Shown here: positions 15,599 to 22,095 of the stretch, piece after piece
How the letters are laid out: each line of letters starts with the position of its first letter
Position numbering within the stretch: the stretch's first letter is position 1
Origin: a virus
Strand: one strand, 5' to 3'
Length of the DNA stretch: 37,729 nucleotides
IMG/VR virus record: IMGVR_UViG_3300017741_000018
Coordinates: 1-37,729 of that record
Notes under the pieces: generated by a model
The model's input: only the letters and a program-made list of their open reading frames with translations
The model's database searches: none
Told to the model about the DNA's origin: nothing
Program-made: the position numbers and the translations under genes

Positions 15599-16263
15599 TA
15601 ATCTTTATATAACCAATGATTCTTAATAAAATAACCCATAAAATTATATGATTGCCAAATTTTTGTGGTATCACCAATGCTATTTAGTTCTTTATCTAAT
15701 TCTTTTTGTGTCCTGCAAAACATTGATACTGATAATTGATTGTCTTTATCTAAAATTTCTTTATCACTAAAGTTTTTTCTTTTTTCTTGAATATGTAATC
15801 TATGTATTAGTGTTTGCAGTCTTGTATCTTCTAAATATACTTTTTCAGATAATAATATGATTGTACCTTTATCAATATATTTTTTTAAAAGACTTATAAC
15901 CCTGTTTCGTTTTGCTTGACCTAAGAATTGCAACATAAACATACATACAATAGTAGAAACATTTTTATCAAGGTATTCTATAAGAGCATCTTCTATATCT
16001 AAGTTTTCATATACAAATCCATCTCTTCTGTCTTTAAAATTTACAATATCAAAACCAACATAATTTGTGTTTTCAATTTTATCCAAATTATGCAGGTATC
16101 TTCCTGTTGAACAGCCCAAATCTAGAACATAACTTTCAGGTTGTGCAAATTCTTTTGTGATACAACTGAAAATTGTATCTAATGTTTCAAAGTTAGGTAT
16201 AGACAATTTAATATGATTGTCAAAATCTTCTACATTACTAAAATCAAATTTATTATATTTCAT
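15598..16263 (-). CDS. cmoA-like: CmoA-like SAM-dependent enzyme (carboxy-SAM synthase family)
   Basis: The 221-residue protein is a class I SAM-binding fold with motif I VLDLGCSTG (about 46-54). It matches E. coli CmoA in several places: FAQPESYVLDLGCS against FVQPGTQVYDLGCS; a F.LQFL segment; LLSEKVYLED against VLSEKFSFED; the following helix; and IWQSYNFMGYFI against LWFQCFNFGSLVA. CmoA converts SAM and prephenate to carboxy-SAM, used in tRNA wobble-uridine modification. In my alignment the CmoA Arg199 that holds the added carboxylate is Asp (in LDKDNQL), so the product may differ from carboxy-SAM. The start overlaps the methyltransferase beta gene by 11 bases, which ties it to DNA modification rather than tRNA. 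Confidence 0.75.
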   Translation of the reverse strand: MKYNKFDFSNVEDFDNHIKLSIPNFETLDTIFSCITKEFAQPESYVLDLGCSTGRYLHNLDKIENTNYVGFDIVNFKDRRDGFVYENLDIEDALIEYLDKNVSTIVCMFMLQFLGQAKRNRVISLLKKYIDKGTIILLSEKVYLEDTRLQTLIHRLHIQEKRKNFSDKEILDKDNQLSVSMFCRTQKELDKELNSIGDTTKIWQSYNFMGYFIKNHWLYKD

Positions 16264-16513
16264 ATTTATTATGCACCTCTTCTATTCTTGTTCCCAACCA
16301 TTCCATAACATTTATTGACATTGACCTTCCAACAGCTTCATATCTTTTAGATGTTGGACAATCTTCTTTTTCTTTTCCCTTATATGGTATTTGTGTATAG
16401 TTATCAGGAAATCCTTGAAGTCTTTCTGCTTCAATAGGAGTTACTTGTCTTAACTCTGTTTTTACATCTTTTAATTCTACATATACACATGGTTGTCTAT
16501 TGCCACCAGTCAT
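16253..16513 (-). CDS. Cytosine-5 DNA methyltransferase, C-terminal subunit (motifs IX-X), GRS variant
   Basis: The 86-residue protein carries motif IX (RQVTPIEAERLQGFPDNY, about 22-39) and motif X (RYEAVGRSMSINVMEWLG, about 57-74) of C5 cytosine methyltransferases. Motif X normally reads GNS; here it is GRS (R63, AGG codon at 16325-16327). The Asn lines the cofactor methyl-group pocket (N304 in M.HhaI). The ATG overlaps the stop of the catalytic subunit as ATGA, so both parts are made together, like the two-subunit M.AquI. The 3' end overlaps the CmoA-like gene by 11 bases. The protein cannot act alone because it lacks the catalytic domain. Confidence 0.85.
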   Translation of the reverse strand: MTGGNRQPCVYVELKDVKTELRQVTPIEAERLQGFPDNYTQIPYKGKEKEDCPTSKRYEAVGRSMSINVMEWLGTRIEEVHNKYEI

Positions 16514-17328
16514 TGCTGTAAGCGTTGGCTAATTTCTTCTTTTTGTATTCTTGCTGTTTTATCAGGACTACTAGTCTCAAAAACAGTAACAGAATATCTA
16601 TCTGAAGCTGTTAAAGTAAAACTAGAACCATCATTTTTATATGGTTTACCATTACTTTTAGTATGACTATCTCTAATTATGTATGGTTCTTCGTATTCTC
16701 TATAAGTGCTTTCTTTAGATTCTTTGGCAATGGTTTTTTTCTTTCTTCTGATCGGTCTAGCATCTTTTGACACCTCTTCTTTGTCAAATAATACTTCTGC
16801 AGGATATCGCCAGTCTCTAATATGTCCGACAACGAAGACACGCCTTCTTCTTTGAGGAATTGCTCTTGGATAGCGTTGTGTTCTGACATACTGAGTGTCC
16901 AAAACCCTGTAGGCGAACCCATACCCGAGTTGAGCCAATGCTCCGAGGAAGGTAGCAAAGTCTTCTCCTTTGTTAGATGACAAGACTCCAAAGACATTTT
17001 CCCAAATAACCCATGTGGGACGGACTCTTTCAATGAGTTTAATAAATTCAAGTGCGAGGTTTCCTCTGTCTTCATCAAGACCTTTCCTAAGTCCTGCAAT
17101 GCTGAATGTTGCACAGGGAGTTCCTCCCACAAGGACATCTGCGTGACATCCGATTTGTTCTTTTGTAATTTTTGTGAAATCCCCATAATTTTTTACCTCA
17201 GGATAATGATATTTTAACACCTCTGACCTAAATTCTTCTATTTCAGCAAATCCTATAGCTTCCCATCCTAATGGATGCCAAGCTACAGAACAGGCTTCAA
17301 TTCCACTACATATAGAGAGATATTTCAT
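16510..17328 (-). CDS. Cytosine-5 DNA methyltransferase, catalytic subunit (motifs I-VIII), PCA variant
   Basis: The 272-residue protein has motif I (LSICSGIEACS, 4-14), motif IV with catalytic Cys72 (GGTPCATFS), motif VI (ENV, E110), and motif VIII (IPQRRRRVFVVG, 157-168). The remaining 100 residues form a basic, variable region that could hold target recognition. In nearly all C5 enzymes the catalytic Cys is followed by Gln (PCQ); here it is Ala73 (codon 17110-17112). This is the same position (Gln82 of M.HhaI) that is changed to Ala in engineered enzymes that accept enlarged SAM analogues. The gene starts directly after the SSB-tip gene stop (TAAATG) and ends by ATGA overlap with the C-terminal subunit. 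Confidence 0.9.
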   Translation of the reverse strand: MKYLSICSGIEACSVAWHPLGWEAIGFAEIEEFRSEVLKYHYPEVKNYGDFTKITKEQIGCHADVLVGGTPCATFSIAGLRKGLDEDRGNLALEFIKLIERVRPTWVIWENVFGVLSSNKGEDFATFLGALAQLGYGFAYRVLDTQYVRTQRYPRAIPQRRRRVFVVGHIRDWRYPAEVLFDKEEVSKDARPIRRKKKTIAKESKESTYREYEEPYIIRDSHTKSNGKPYKNDGSSFTLTASDRYSVTVFETSSPDKTARIQKEEISQRLQQ

Positions 17329-17793
17329 TTAGAAAGGAACTTGATCATCATCAAAGTCTTGGCTTGGTGGAAATATTTCTTCATCAGATGTTTGCTCTTT
17401 ACTTCTAGTAGAATCTACAAGTCCAACGCTAAGATACTTAGTGCCTTTTTCCTCATTTGTCTGCAACCATCCACCAAATTTTTGACTTGATGTCTGACCA
17501 CTTCCAAGATCAACTGTAACAGGACCACCAATATCAGGTGGATTACCATTAGTATTAAAGTTTTCATCTTTCAAATATAACAACCCAACAGATTGAACAA
17601 GCTCATATTTAGATTTCTCATTTCCATACTTGTCCTTCATTACAGTTTTTAAAATACTGTAGTATTTGTCTTGACCTCTATCATTAGGGTCTTCAGGGTT
17701 TTCTTTGTGGTGCATAGACCCTTTCCAAACTACCTTACAGTTATTTTCTTTCCACATAGTGCCTTTACGGTCTTTTTTTACATATTCACCCAT
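17329..17793 (-). CDS. Putative ssDNA-binding-like protein with SSB-type acidic tip
   Basis: The 154-residue protein has a strand-rich middle (WKENNCKVVWKG, YELVQSVGLLYLKDEN, FGGWLQTNE, KYLSVGLVD), an acidic linker, and a C-terminal tip DFDDDQVPF that closely resembles the SSB tip DDDIPF. I cannot show an OB fold by eye. The place between recombination genes (exonuclease, ERF) and DNA modification genes fits a phage SSB or an SSB mimic. AAAGGAG at the end of the preceding gene serves as its ribosome site. Confidence 0.55.
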   Translation of the reverse strand: MGEYVKKDRKGTMWKENNCKVVWKGSMHHKENPEDPNDRGQDKYYSILKTVMKDKYGNEKSKYELVQSVGLLYLKDENFNTNGNPPDIGGPVTVDLGSGQTSSQKFGGWLQTNEEKGTKYLSVGLVDSTRSKEQTSDEEIFPPSQDFDDDQVPF

Positions 17794-17794
17794 T

Positions 17795-18091
17795 CTATTC
17801 TCCTTTAGTAATTAATTTATATTCGTAACCTTTGCTATTCCAAATCTTTCTTTTTTCTATGACTTCTCCATACATGGGAAGCCCGTAAGCTTCCCTGCAG
17901 TAGTCTTTTCTCATATTTCTTATAGAAGCTGAGATTGTAGGTTCGCCATAAAACTTACCAACATTCTGTTTAATCATTCCTTGTATATGCCAAAAGCTCA
18001 TATACTTTCCCTTTCTAAGACATAGGAATACGCAATCATCTATAGTAAGTTTGCTTTTAGGCTTATCTTTAATACTTTGTGGTACTTCCAT
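17795..18091 (-). CDS. Winged-helix-like DNA-binding protein candidate, 98 aa
   Basis: The residues FWHIQGMIKQNVGKFYGEPTI and SASIRNMRKDY, followed by a hairpin-like YEYKLI, look like a winged helix with a recognition helix around 53-65. I recall similar short proteins beside ERF genes in other phages. Translation is coupled to the ERF gene (TAATG). Role not known; a replication or recombination accessory is plausible. Confidence 0.5.
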   Translation of the reverse strand: MEVPQSIKDKPKSKLTIDDCVFLCLRKGKYMSFWHIQGMIKQNVGKFYGEPTISASIRNMRKDYCREAYGLPMYGEVIEKRKIWNSKGYEYKLITKGE

Positions 18092-18744
18092 TATGCGACC
18101 TCGTAAAGACTAATAAGTTTCTTTAATCTAGTGTTGTTAGTATCATCATCGCTAGTAGATGCTAACGCTACCTGTATGTTTGCTTTATTAGTTGCAAACG
18201 ATTTCTTGTGTAGAACATTATCAGGGTCTTTCAAATTAGAAGCTAAGATCAAAAGATAATCTTCTATATCGTTAGTTGATAAAGTTTTTCCACCTGTTTT
18301 CTCAAAATTAAACTTAGCCTTGTTTTTTGGTGAAAGCGATTTAGATTTTTGGTTATTTCTTTGCATGGCCATTTCTGCATCATCGTCATCTTTCTTTGTT
18401 GCCACACCACAAGCCATAAGAAGCGAATATCTTTTTGCATAGCTTAATGCACTTCCATATGCCTGTGGGTCATGTTTAGAAGCAGGTATTGTTACTCTAC
18501 CTGAAGATAATTTTCCACCATGACCATAAAATATAGTTTCTACACAAGCACCATTATCACAATCATGTGATTCTTGTTGCAAAAGTATTCCATTGTCATT
18601 AAGTGGCTTTTTCACAGAATCTATAACCTCTTTTAAAGTAGCATAATCGCTTTTAAAAAATGGGTTGTTTCCATCCTGTACAACATGGTCAATTTCTTGT
18701 TGTGCTTTGACCAAAGCATTTACTAATGTATCAGTAGTTGTCAT
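18091..18744 (-). CDS. erf: ERF-family single-strand annealing protein
   Basis: The start is set at ATG 18744, which gives GGAG six bases upstream and an ATGA overlap with the exonuclease stop; an in-frame ATG at 18756 is less likely. The 217-residue product has the ERF signature in its N-terminal half: ALVKAQQEIDHV, NPFFKSDYATLKEVID, then ETIFYGHGGKLSSG and DPQAYGSALSYAKRYSLLMA (about 88-120). ERF proteins anneal complementary single strands in phage recombination. The C-terminal half is a variable, charged region. It works with the exonuclease upstream. Confidence 0.92.
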   Translation of the reverse strand: MTTTDTLVNALVKAQQEIDHVVQDGNNPFFKSDYATLKEVIDSVKKPLNDNGILLQQESHDCDNGACVETIFYGHGGKLSSGRVTIPASKHDPQAYGSALSYAKRYSLLMACGVATKKDDDDAEMAMQRNNQKSKSLSPKNKAKFNFEKTGGKTLSTNDIEDYLLILASNLKDPDNVLHKKSFATNKANIQVALASTSDDDTNNTRLKKLISLYEVA

Positions 18745-19493
18745 TTTATTCTCCATAAGTCTTTAGCAAATTCAATATCTGATAAACTCCACATCCAGTC
18801 AGGATTAGGATAGAACTGATCTACTAAAGAATAAATATCATTATTTTGTAAAAGGTTCATCATTGCTGATGCGACCCTGTACACCTCGTTTAATCTCATG
18901 TCTATATCGTCTACCTCTAGGGTTATAACCTCTGCTTTCGTTTTGGTTACATAAAGATAATCGGCATAGGCACGATCTTTTTCCAACGCAGTAGCATAAA
19001 TTGCTATCTGCCTTTGAACTTGTGGTAGTAATTCAGAAGGTTTTCTTGCAGTGGTCTTTATATCCCTAATGCAATTCTCATACTCTAAATCAACATACCC
19101 TATAACTGGTATTGGTAGATCATCAAACTCTAGTTCTACCTTTTTTTGATAACTTACAGGCTCACCTAACTCTTCATAAAAGGGTAAGCCAACTTCTAAA
19201 TACTTTTCTATGTTTTTATATTCTGTTTCTGCTTTCACCTCGTCAAACGTAACGCCTTCTTTTTTATGGTAGTTCATAAGACTCATAAACTCTTTCTGTG
19301 CTTCCTTGACGCTGTGCTTCTCTCCTATAGCATGATCTATAACAGTTCCTCTAAGCATTGCAGAGTTGGTGGGTGATTTGTGCTTGGCAAGATACCTAAC
19401 TATAAAAAGTGGTATGTCTTGCATATAAAGATTAATAGAACTTGCTGAAAGATGCTCTATATCAAATTGGTCAAATGGATTGTTGCTACTCAT
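18741..19493 (-). CDS. PD-(D/E)XK exonuclease (RecB/lambda Exo-like)
   Basis: Read from ATG 19493 this is 250 residues; a TTG at 19505 is possible. Catalytic features: H54 in RGTVIDHAIG, D135 in VIGYVDL, D144-x-K146 in IRDIKTT, and the helix QRQIAIYATAL (160-170) typical of RecB-like nucleases. It should resect double-stranded ends to give single strands for ERF. The early location, directly upstream of erf with an ATGA overlap, is the usual two-gene recombination module. Confidence 0.88.
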   Translation of the reverse strand: MSSNNPFDQFDIEHLSASSINLYMQDIPLFIVRYLAKHKSPTNSAMLRGTVIDHAIGEKHSVKEAQKEFMSLMNYHKKEGVTFDEVKAETEYKNIEKYLEVGLPFYEELGEPVSYQKKVELEFDDLPIPVIGYVDLEYENCIRDIKTTARKPSELLPQVQRQIAIYATALEKDRAYADYLYVTKTKAEVITLEVDDIDMRLNEVYRVASAMMNLLQNNDIYSLVDQFYPNPDWMWSLSDIEFAKDLWRIK

Positions 19494-19734
19494 TGTCAAA
19501 TCCAAAATACTTGTTTATTTTTGTAATAAGATTTTTATTTACTTTTCTTTTTTCTTTTATATTAGTGATATGACCTTTCCATGAAATAACTTCTCTTTCA
19601 GAAGCATTTTCTTCTTTGGCTCTAATAAGTCCAATTTCTGCTGACATAAGTTCCTGCTCTAAATAACATTCAGATAGTTTTTGTCTAATTATGGAAAGTT
19701 CTTCTCTGTTGAATTGAAGTTTAGGTTCTTTCAT
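19486..19734 (-). CDS. Hypothetical early protein, 82 aa, first gene of the leftward operon
   Basis: The product is a charged, helical protein (FNREELSIIRQKLSECYLEQ, KGHITNIKEKRKVNKN), likely coiled coil. No family recognised. The start at 19734 follows GAGGAC, and a strong divergent promoter with an operator-like site lies 40-70 bases upstream. It overlaps the exonuclease start by 8 bases. Confidence 0.65.
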   Translation of the reverse strand: MKEPKLQFNREELSIIRQKLSECYLEQELMSAEIGLIRAKEENASEREVISWKGHITNIKEKRKVNKNLITKINKYFGFDNE

Positions 19735-19776
19735 TTTATGTCCTCATTTTATAGTTTGTTAAAAGTTATAAGGCAG

Positions 19777-19805
19777 AGTATAATCCAAATTGGTTTTCAA
19801 TACAA
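19777..19805 (-). promoter_or_regulatory. Main leftward early promoter
   Basis: On the minus strand: -35 TTGTAT (19800-19805), 17-base spacer, -10 TATACT (19777-19782). It reads into 19734 and so into the recombination and modification genes. The inverted repeat CCAAATTGG sits inside the spacer. Confidence 0.6.
19785..19793. promoter_or_regulatory. Operator-like inverted repeat, site 2 (CCAAATTGG)
   Basis: A nearly perfect inverted repeat between the divergent genes at 19734 and 19831. It lies in the spacer of the leftward promoter and touches the possible rightward -35 box, as expected for a small lambda-type switch controlled by the adjacent Cro-like protein. Confidence 0.55.
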
Positions 19806-19818
19806 TATAAAATATATA
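19790..19818 (+). promoter_or_regulatory. Possible rightward promoter for the Cro-like gene
   Basis: -35 TTGGTT (19790-19795), 17-base spacer, -10 TATATA (19813-19818). The -35 box overlaps the operator-like repeat, so one bound protein could control both directions. The leader to the ATG at 19831 would be very short, so the exact -10 is uncertain. Confidence 0.35.
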
Positions 19819-19830
19819 AAAGGTAAACGT

Positions 19831-20034
19831 ATGAAATTAAAAAAATATTTAGAAACAAAAGAACTAACACAAGAAAAGTTTATTCAAGAAATGGAAGATC
19901 AAACTGGTCATAAATTATCACAAGGTGGTTTATCAAAATATGTTCTTGAATATAGAATTCCTAGAAAGGCAGAAATGGTTGCTATACACGAATATACAAA
20001 GGGTGAAGTAGAGCCAAATGATTTCTATCTTTAA
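19831..20034 (+). CDS. Cro/CI-like helix-turn-helix regulator, 67 aa
   Basis: The start is ATG 19831, after AAAAGG. The 67-residue product has an XRE-type helix-turn-helix: LKKYLETKELTQEKFIQEM (helices 1-2), LSQGGLSKYVLEYRIPRKAEM (recognition helix and the next helix), ending VEPNDFYL. Short size and no C-terminal domain fit Cro rather than a full CI repressor. It is the only rightward gene between the leftward early operons and probably binds the operator-like repeats at this and other promoters. Its stop faces that of the replication gene with one base between. Confidence 0.75.
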   Translation: MKLKKYLETKELTQEKFIQEMEDQTGHKLSQGGLSKYVLEYRIPRKAEMVAIHEYTKGEVEPNDFYL

Positions 20035-20035
20035 T

Positions 20036-20746
20036 CTAACCTACTTCTAAATCGTCAAACCAATTTCCACTAACTGTTTTTTCACTTTCAGTGGTTATCT
20101 CTTGCATCTTATAATCTTCGTAATCTAAAAAGCGTTTCTGATTTAACCAAGTAGTGCAGAAGGGAATGAACTTCTTATCTTTCTTTTGAAACTCTATATC
20201 ATTATTATAACTTTCTAGATAAGTAATCATCTGCTCATGACTAAACTTCTTCAATATAGCTTTATAAGATTCTTCTGCTTTAGCCTTATTGTCCTTTCTT
20301 GGATATAGAGACCAAAAGCTTTTAAAATCAGAATCATAGGCTTTAGTATTATCTTTAGTATTATCTTTTGTGTCTTCTTTAGTATTGGGGGGTGTGGAGA
20401 CCAGTAGGCTAGGGGTTTGTGGACTAGGGGGGGTAGGGGTCTCTAGACCCATAGGGGGGGTGTCTGTAGACCTAAGGGTCAGGAAGTACCTATTAGATGT
20501 ATTACCTCCATCATCTTTAAACCTTCTTTGTATTTTTAGAAGACCTAGACTCTCAAACTCTTTTACAATCTTAGCAATATGCTTTGGGTCTTTTAGACCT
20601 GCTAACTTTGCAATATGAGTATAACTAGGATAGCAACTATTCTGATCATCACAGTAGTTAGCTAGTAAGATTAAGATTAATCTCTTGGTTGGTGTTTGAC
20701 CTTCAAATTGAATCTTCAGTGCTTTGTTCAGACATTCTATAGACAT
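20036..20746 (-). CDS. O-like replication initiator with internal origin candidate
   Basis: The 236-residue protein has an N-terminal winged helix (LILILLANYCDDQNSCYPSY, HIAKLAGLKDPKHIAKIVKEF, GLLKIQRRF; about 21-90), a Pro/Thr-rich linker (about 95-120), repeated KDNT units, and a C-terminal part with FKSFWSLYPRKDNKAKAEESY and FIPFCTTWLNQKRF. This is the build of phage replication initiators such as lambda O or helix-turn-helix 36 proteins. They bind iterons in their own gene and load the host helicase. The linker DNA is G/C-rich and repetitive, see 20342-20475. It has its own promoter at 20783-20811. No helicase gene is seen in the window. Confidence 0.8.
   Translation of the reverse strand: MSIECLNKALKIQFEGQTPTKRLILILLANYCDDQNSCYPSYTHIAKLAGLKDPKHIAKIVKEFESLGLLKIQRRFKDDGGNTSNRYFLTLRSTDTPPMGLETPTPPSPQTPSLLVSTPPNTKEDTKDNTKDNTKAYDSDFKSFWSLYPRKDNKAKAEESYKAILKKFSHEQMITYLESYNNDIEFQKKDKKFIPFCTTWLNQKRFLDYEDYKMQEITTESEKTVSGNWFDDLEVG
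20342..20475. repeat. Iteron-like G-rich cluster beside AT-rich 12-mers, origin candidate
   Basis: Within the initiator gene, + strand 20387-20475 has five G-runs (6, 4, 7, 4 and 7 Gs) in an otherwise AT-rich genome. Read on the minus strand it contains about four imperfect units of the form GGTCT(A/C)nAGACCCC followed by CCCCCC. Beside it, 20342-20386 is three or four copies of an AT-rich 12-mer (TTTAGTATTATC). Four iterons beside an AT-rich unwinding region inside the O gene is the lambda origin plan. The G-runs could also form quadruplexes. Confidence 0.5.
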
Positions 20747-20782
20747 AGTTCTTTCCCTCGTTGTTTTTTATTTTGGTTTAAC

Positions 20783-20811
20783 AAGATAATCCTAATTAAT
20801 ATTTAAGTCAA
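20783..20811 (-). promoter_or_regulatory. Promoter of the replication initiator gene
   Basis: On the minus strand: -35 TTGACT (20806-20811), 17-base spacer, -10 TATCTT (20783-20788), reading toward 20746. It lies in the 79-base gap between the initiator and the gene at 20826. Confidence 0.55.
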
Positions 20812-20822
20812 TACAAATTGTA
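20812..20822. promoter_or_regulatory. Operator-like inverted repeat, site 3 (variant TACAAATTGTA)
   Basis: It shares the CAAATTG core with sites 2 and 4 but has A and T in place of the outer C and G. It abuts the -35 box of the initiator promoter. The weaker match makes it the least certain of the five sites. Confidence 0.4.
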
Positions 20823-20825
20823 CTA

Positions 20826-21362
20826 TCAAAACTTTCTTTGATATGGACTTTCGTGTTCTGATACATCTCTCATCATCCAACCAATAGGTATATCTTGTTT
20901 ATCAGGAAAAACCCAAAGATGATAAACATTATCAGTATCATGAACTCTACTTTCAGGTGGATATATTTCTACAGCACATCTGTTCCTACCAACAAGATCA
21001 TTTTTAATTTCTTGGAAATCACGCCAATCGCATAAATGTTCTTTGCCTAAACTAATTCTAATGCTTAACCAAACTGAGCCATCAAATGAAGAATTGTGTA
21101 TAAGGTTATTAGGGTCTCCTTCTTTGTAATACAAAGTCTTTTTAACAACTTTATATTTATCATCTTCTGAATACCAACATTCACTAGCTCTTAAATCATT
21201 AGCTACTTCTAGTGCTTGTTTTCTAGTAACCCCTTTAGCTTTACCTTCATCCATAATGAACTCTACAAGTTCTTTAAATTTCATATTATGTTGCTCAATT
21301 CCATTTCTTCTCATTTCCCAAGAACCAAACCTTTCTGATTTTATTAATTTGCACTTGCTCAT
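20826..21362 (-). CDS. Conserved phage protein, DUF7694-like, 178 aa
   Basis: The start is ATG 21362, which has GGAGGT nine bases upstream at the end of the previous gene; the frame continues to 21452 but that part is coding for the neighbour. Conserved-looking segments are VWLSIRISLGKEHLCDWRDF, EIKNDLVG and AVEIYPPESRVHDTDNVYHL with a W(M/V)FPD end. I recall such proteins as a widespread phage family of unknown function (DUF7694). Together with the two upstream genes it forms a coupled trio. Confidence 0.6.
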   Translation of the reverse strand: MSKCKLIKSERFGSWEMRRNGIEQHNMKFKELVEFIMDEGKAKGVTRKQALEVANDLRASECWYSEDDKYKVVKKTLYYKEGDPNNLIHNSSFDGSVWLSIRISLGKEHLCDWRDFQEIKNDLVGRNRCAVEIYPPESRVHDTDNVYHLWVFPDKQDIPIGWMMRDVSEHESPYQRKF

Positions 21363-21363
21363 G

Positions 21364-22095
21364 CTACCTCCAATGCTTCCGAATTCGTAATGGTTGTATT
21401 TCCACATATTGATAATCTTCGTGTTCATGTAGCTTTTGCTCAATCGCTTCAAGCAGACATTCTTCTATTTCTTTCCAAGATTCAAGTTCAACACCATATT
21501 CATGATCATTAATGTTGATCATCTTAAATCCGTAATACTCGTATTCAGCAATATCATAATAATCACCCCATTGCTCTAAAAGTTTTTGTACCCTTTGTTT
21601 GGGTGAAGTTCTTTTCTTTATGTATCTTTTAGGTTCAGGTATAGGAGTAGTGCATATAGACTGAAATGGTTTTAGTCTTCTACTTAATCTTTTATTACAA
21701 GTGGTTCTTTCAAAATCATAAAATTCAACATTAGCTTTATTCATACTTGCAACCAAATCTTTTATAGATGGTTGATCAGGATGCAGGTAATGTAAAAGCA
21801 TACAGAACTCTGCAACAAATTTACGACCATGTAAATCGGCACTAAGATGATGAGCATATTCGTGTAGCAAGACTCCATAAGACCTACCCCATTCATTCCT
21901 AATAACAATCTCATAGCTATTAGCAAAACATTTGCCATGACCATTTTTAAATCTAAGGGTTATTTTACGTTTAAAGATTTTGTTTAATCTTTTGATTACT
22001 GCATGACATTGATCTTGTGAAAGATAACTTTGTTTAACCATCCATGACTGAGAATCTTCCCAGTCATAGACTTTTTGTTTTTGTTTATCCCTCAT
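21364..22095 (-). CDS. Putative zinc metallopeptidase (HExxH-x6-H)
   Basis: The start is ATG 22095, overlapping the upstream stop as ATGA. The 243-residue product has LLHEYAHHLSADLHGRKFVAEF, giving zinc ligands H78, H82 and H89 and catalytic E79, in a setting like SprT-type or other gluzincin-like peptidases. Four Cys occur elsewhere, but no clear zinc ribbon. The C-terminal half is basic and then acidic. The gene lies among replication genes, so a DNA-linked role (for example cutting DNA-protein crosslinks, as SprT/SPRTN do) is possible but not shown. Confidence 0.6.
   Translation of the reverse strand: MRDKQKQKVYDWEDSQSWMVKQSYLSQDQCHAVIKRLNKIFKRKITLRFKNGHGKCFANSYEIVIRNEWGRSYGVLLHEYAHHLSADLHGRKFVAEFCMLLHYLHPDQPSIKDLVASMNKANVEFYDFERTTCNKRLSRRLKPFQSICTTPIPEPKRYIKKRTSPKQRVQKLLEQWGDYYDIAEYEYYGFKMININDHEYGVELESWKEIEECLLEAIEQKLHEHEDYQYVEIQPLRIRKHWR

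Noticed and set aside
16677-17186. A 169-codon open frame on the minus strand inside the methyltransferase region
   Set aside because: It is a second frame of the catalytic methyltransferase gene, which has all its motifs in the other frame; no ribosome site or family supports the shadow.
15254-17328. A restriction-modification system made of the methyltransferase and the HNH-like protein
   Set aside because: The nuclease-like protein resembles recombination nucleases and carries an SSB-like tip; nothing shows sequence-specific restriction.
19740-20034. A lysogeny module
   Set aside because: Only a Cro-like protein and operators are seen; there is no integrase, long CI repressor or attachment site in the window, so a temperate life style cannot be claimed.
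20030-20085. A terminator hairpin between the Cro-like and initiator genes
   Set aside because: GAAGTAG and CTACTTC can pair only across a loop of about 30 bases, with no T-tract.
20370-20618. An 82-codon rightward frame over the G-rich region
   Set aside because: It is antisense to the initiator gene and its Gly/Val-rich product only reflects the G-runs.
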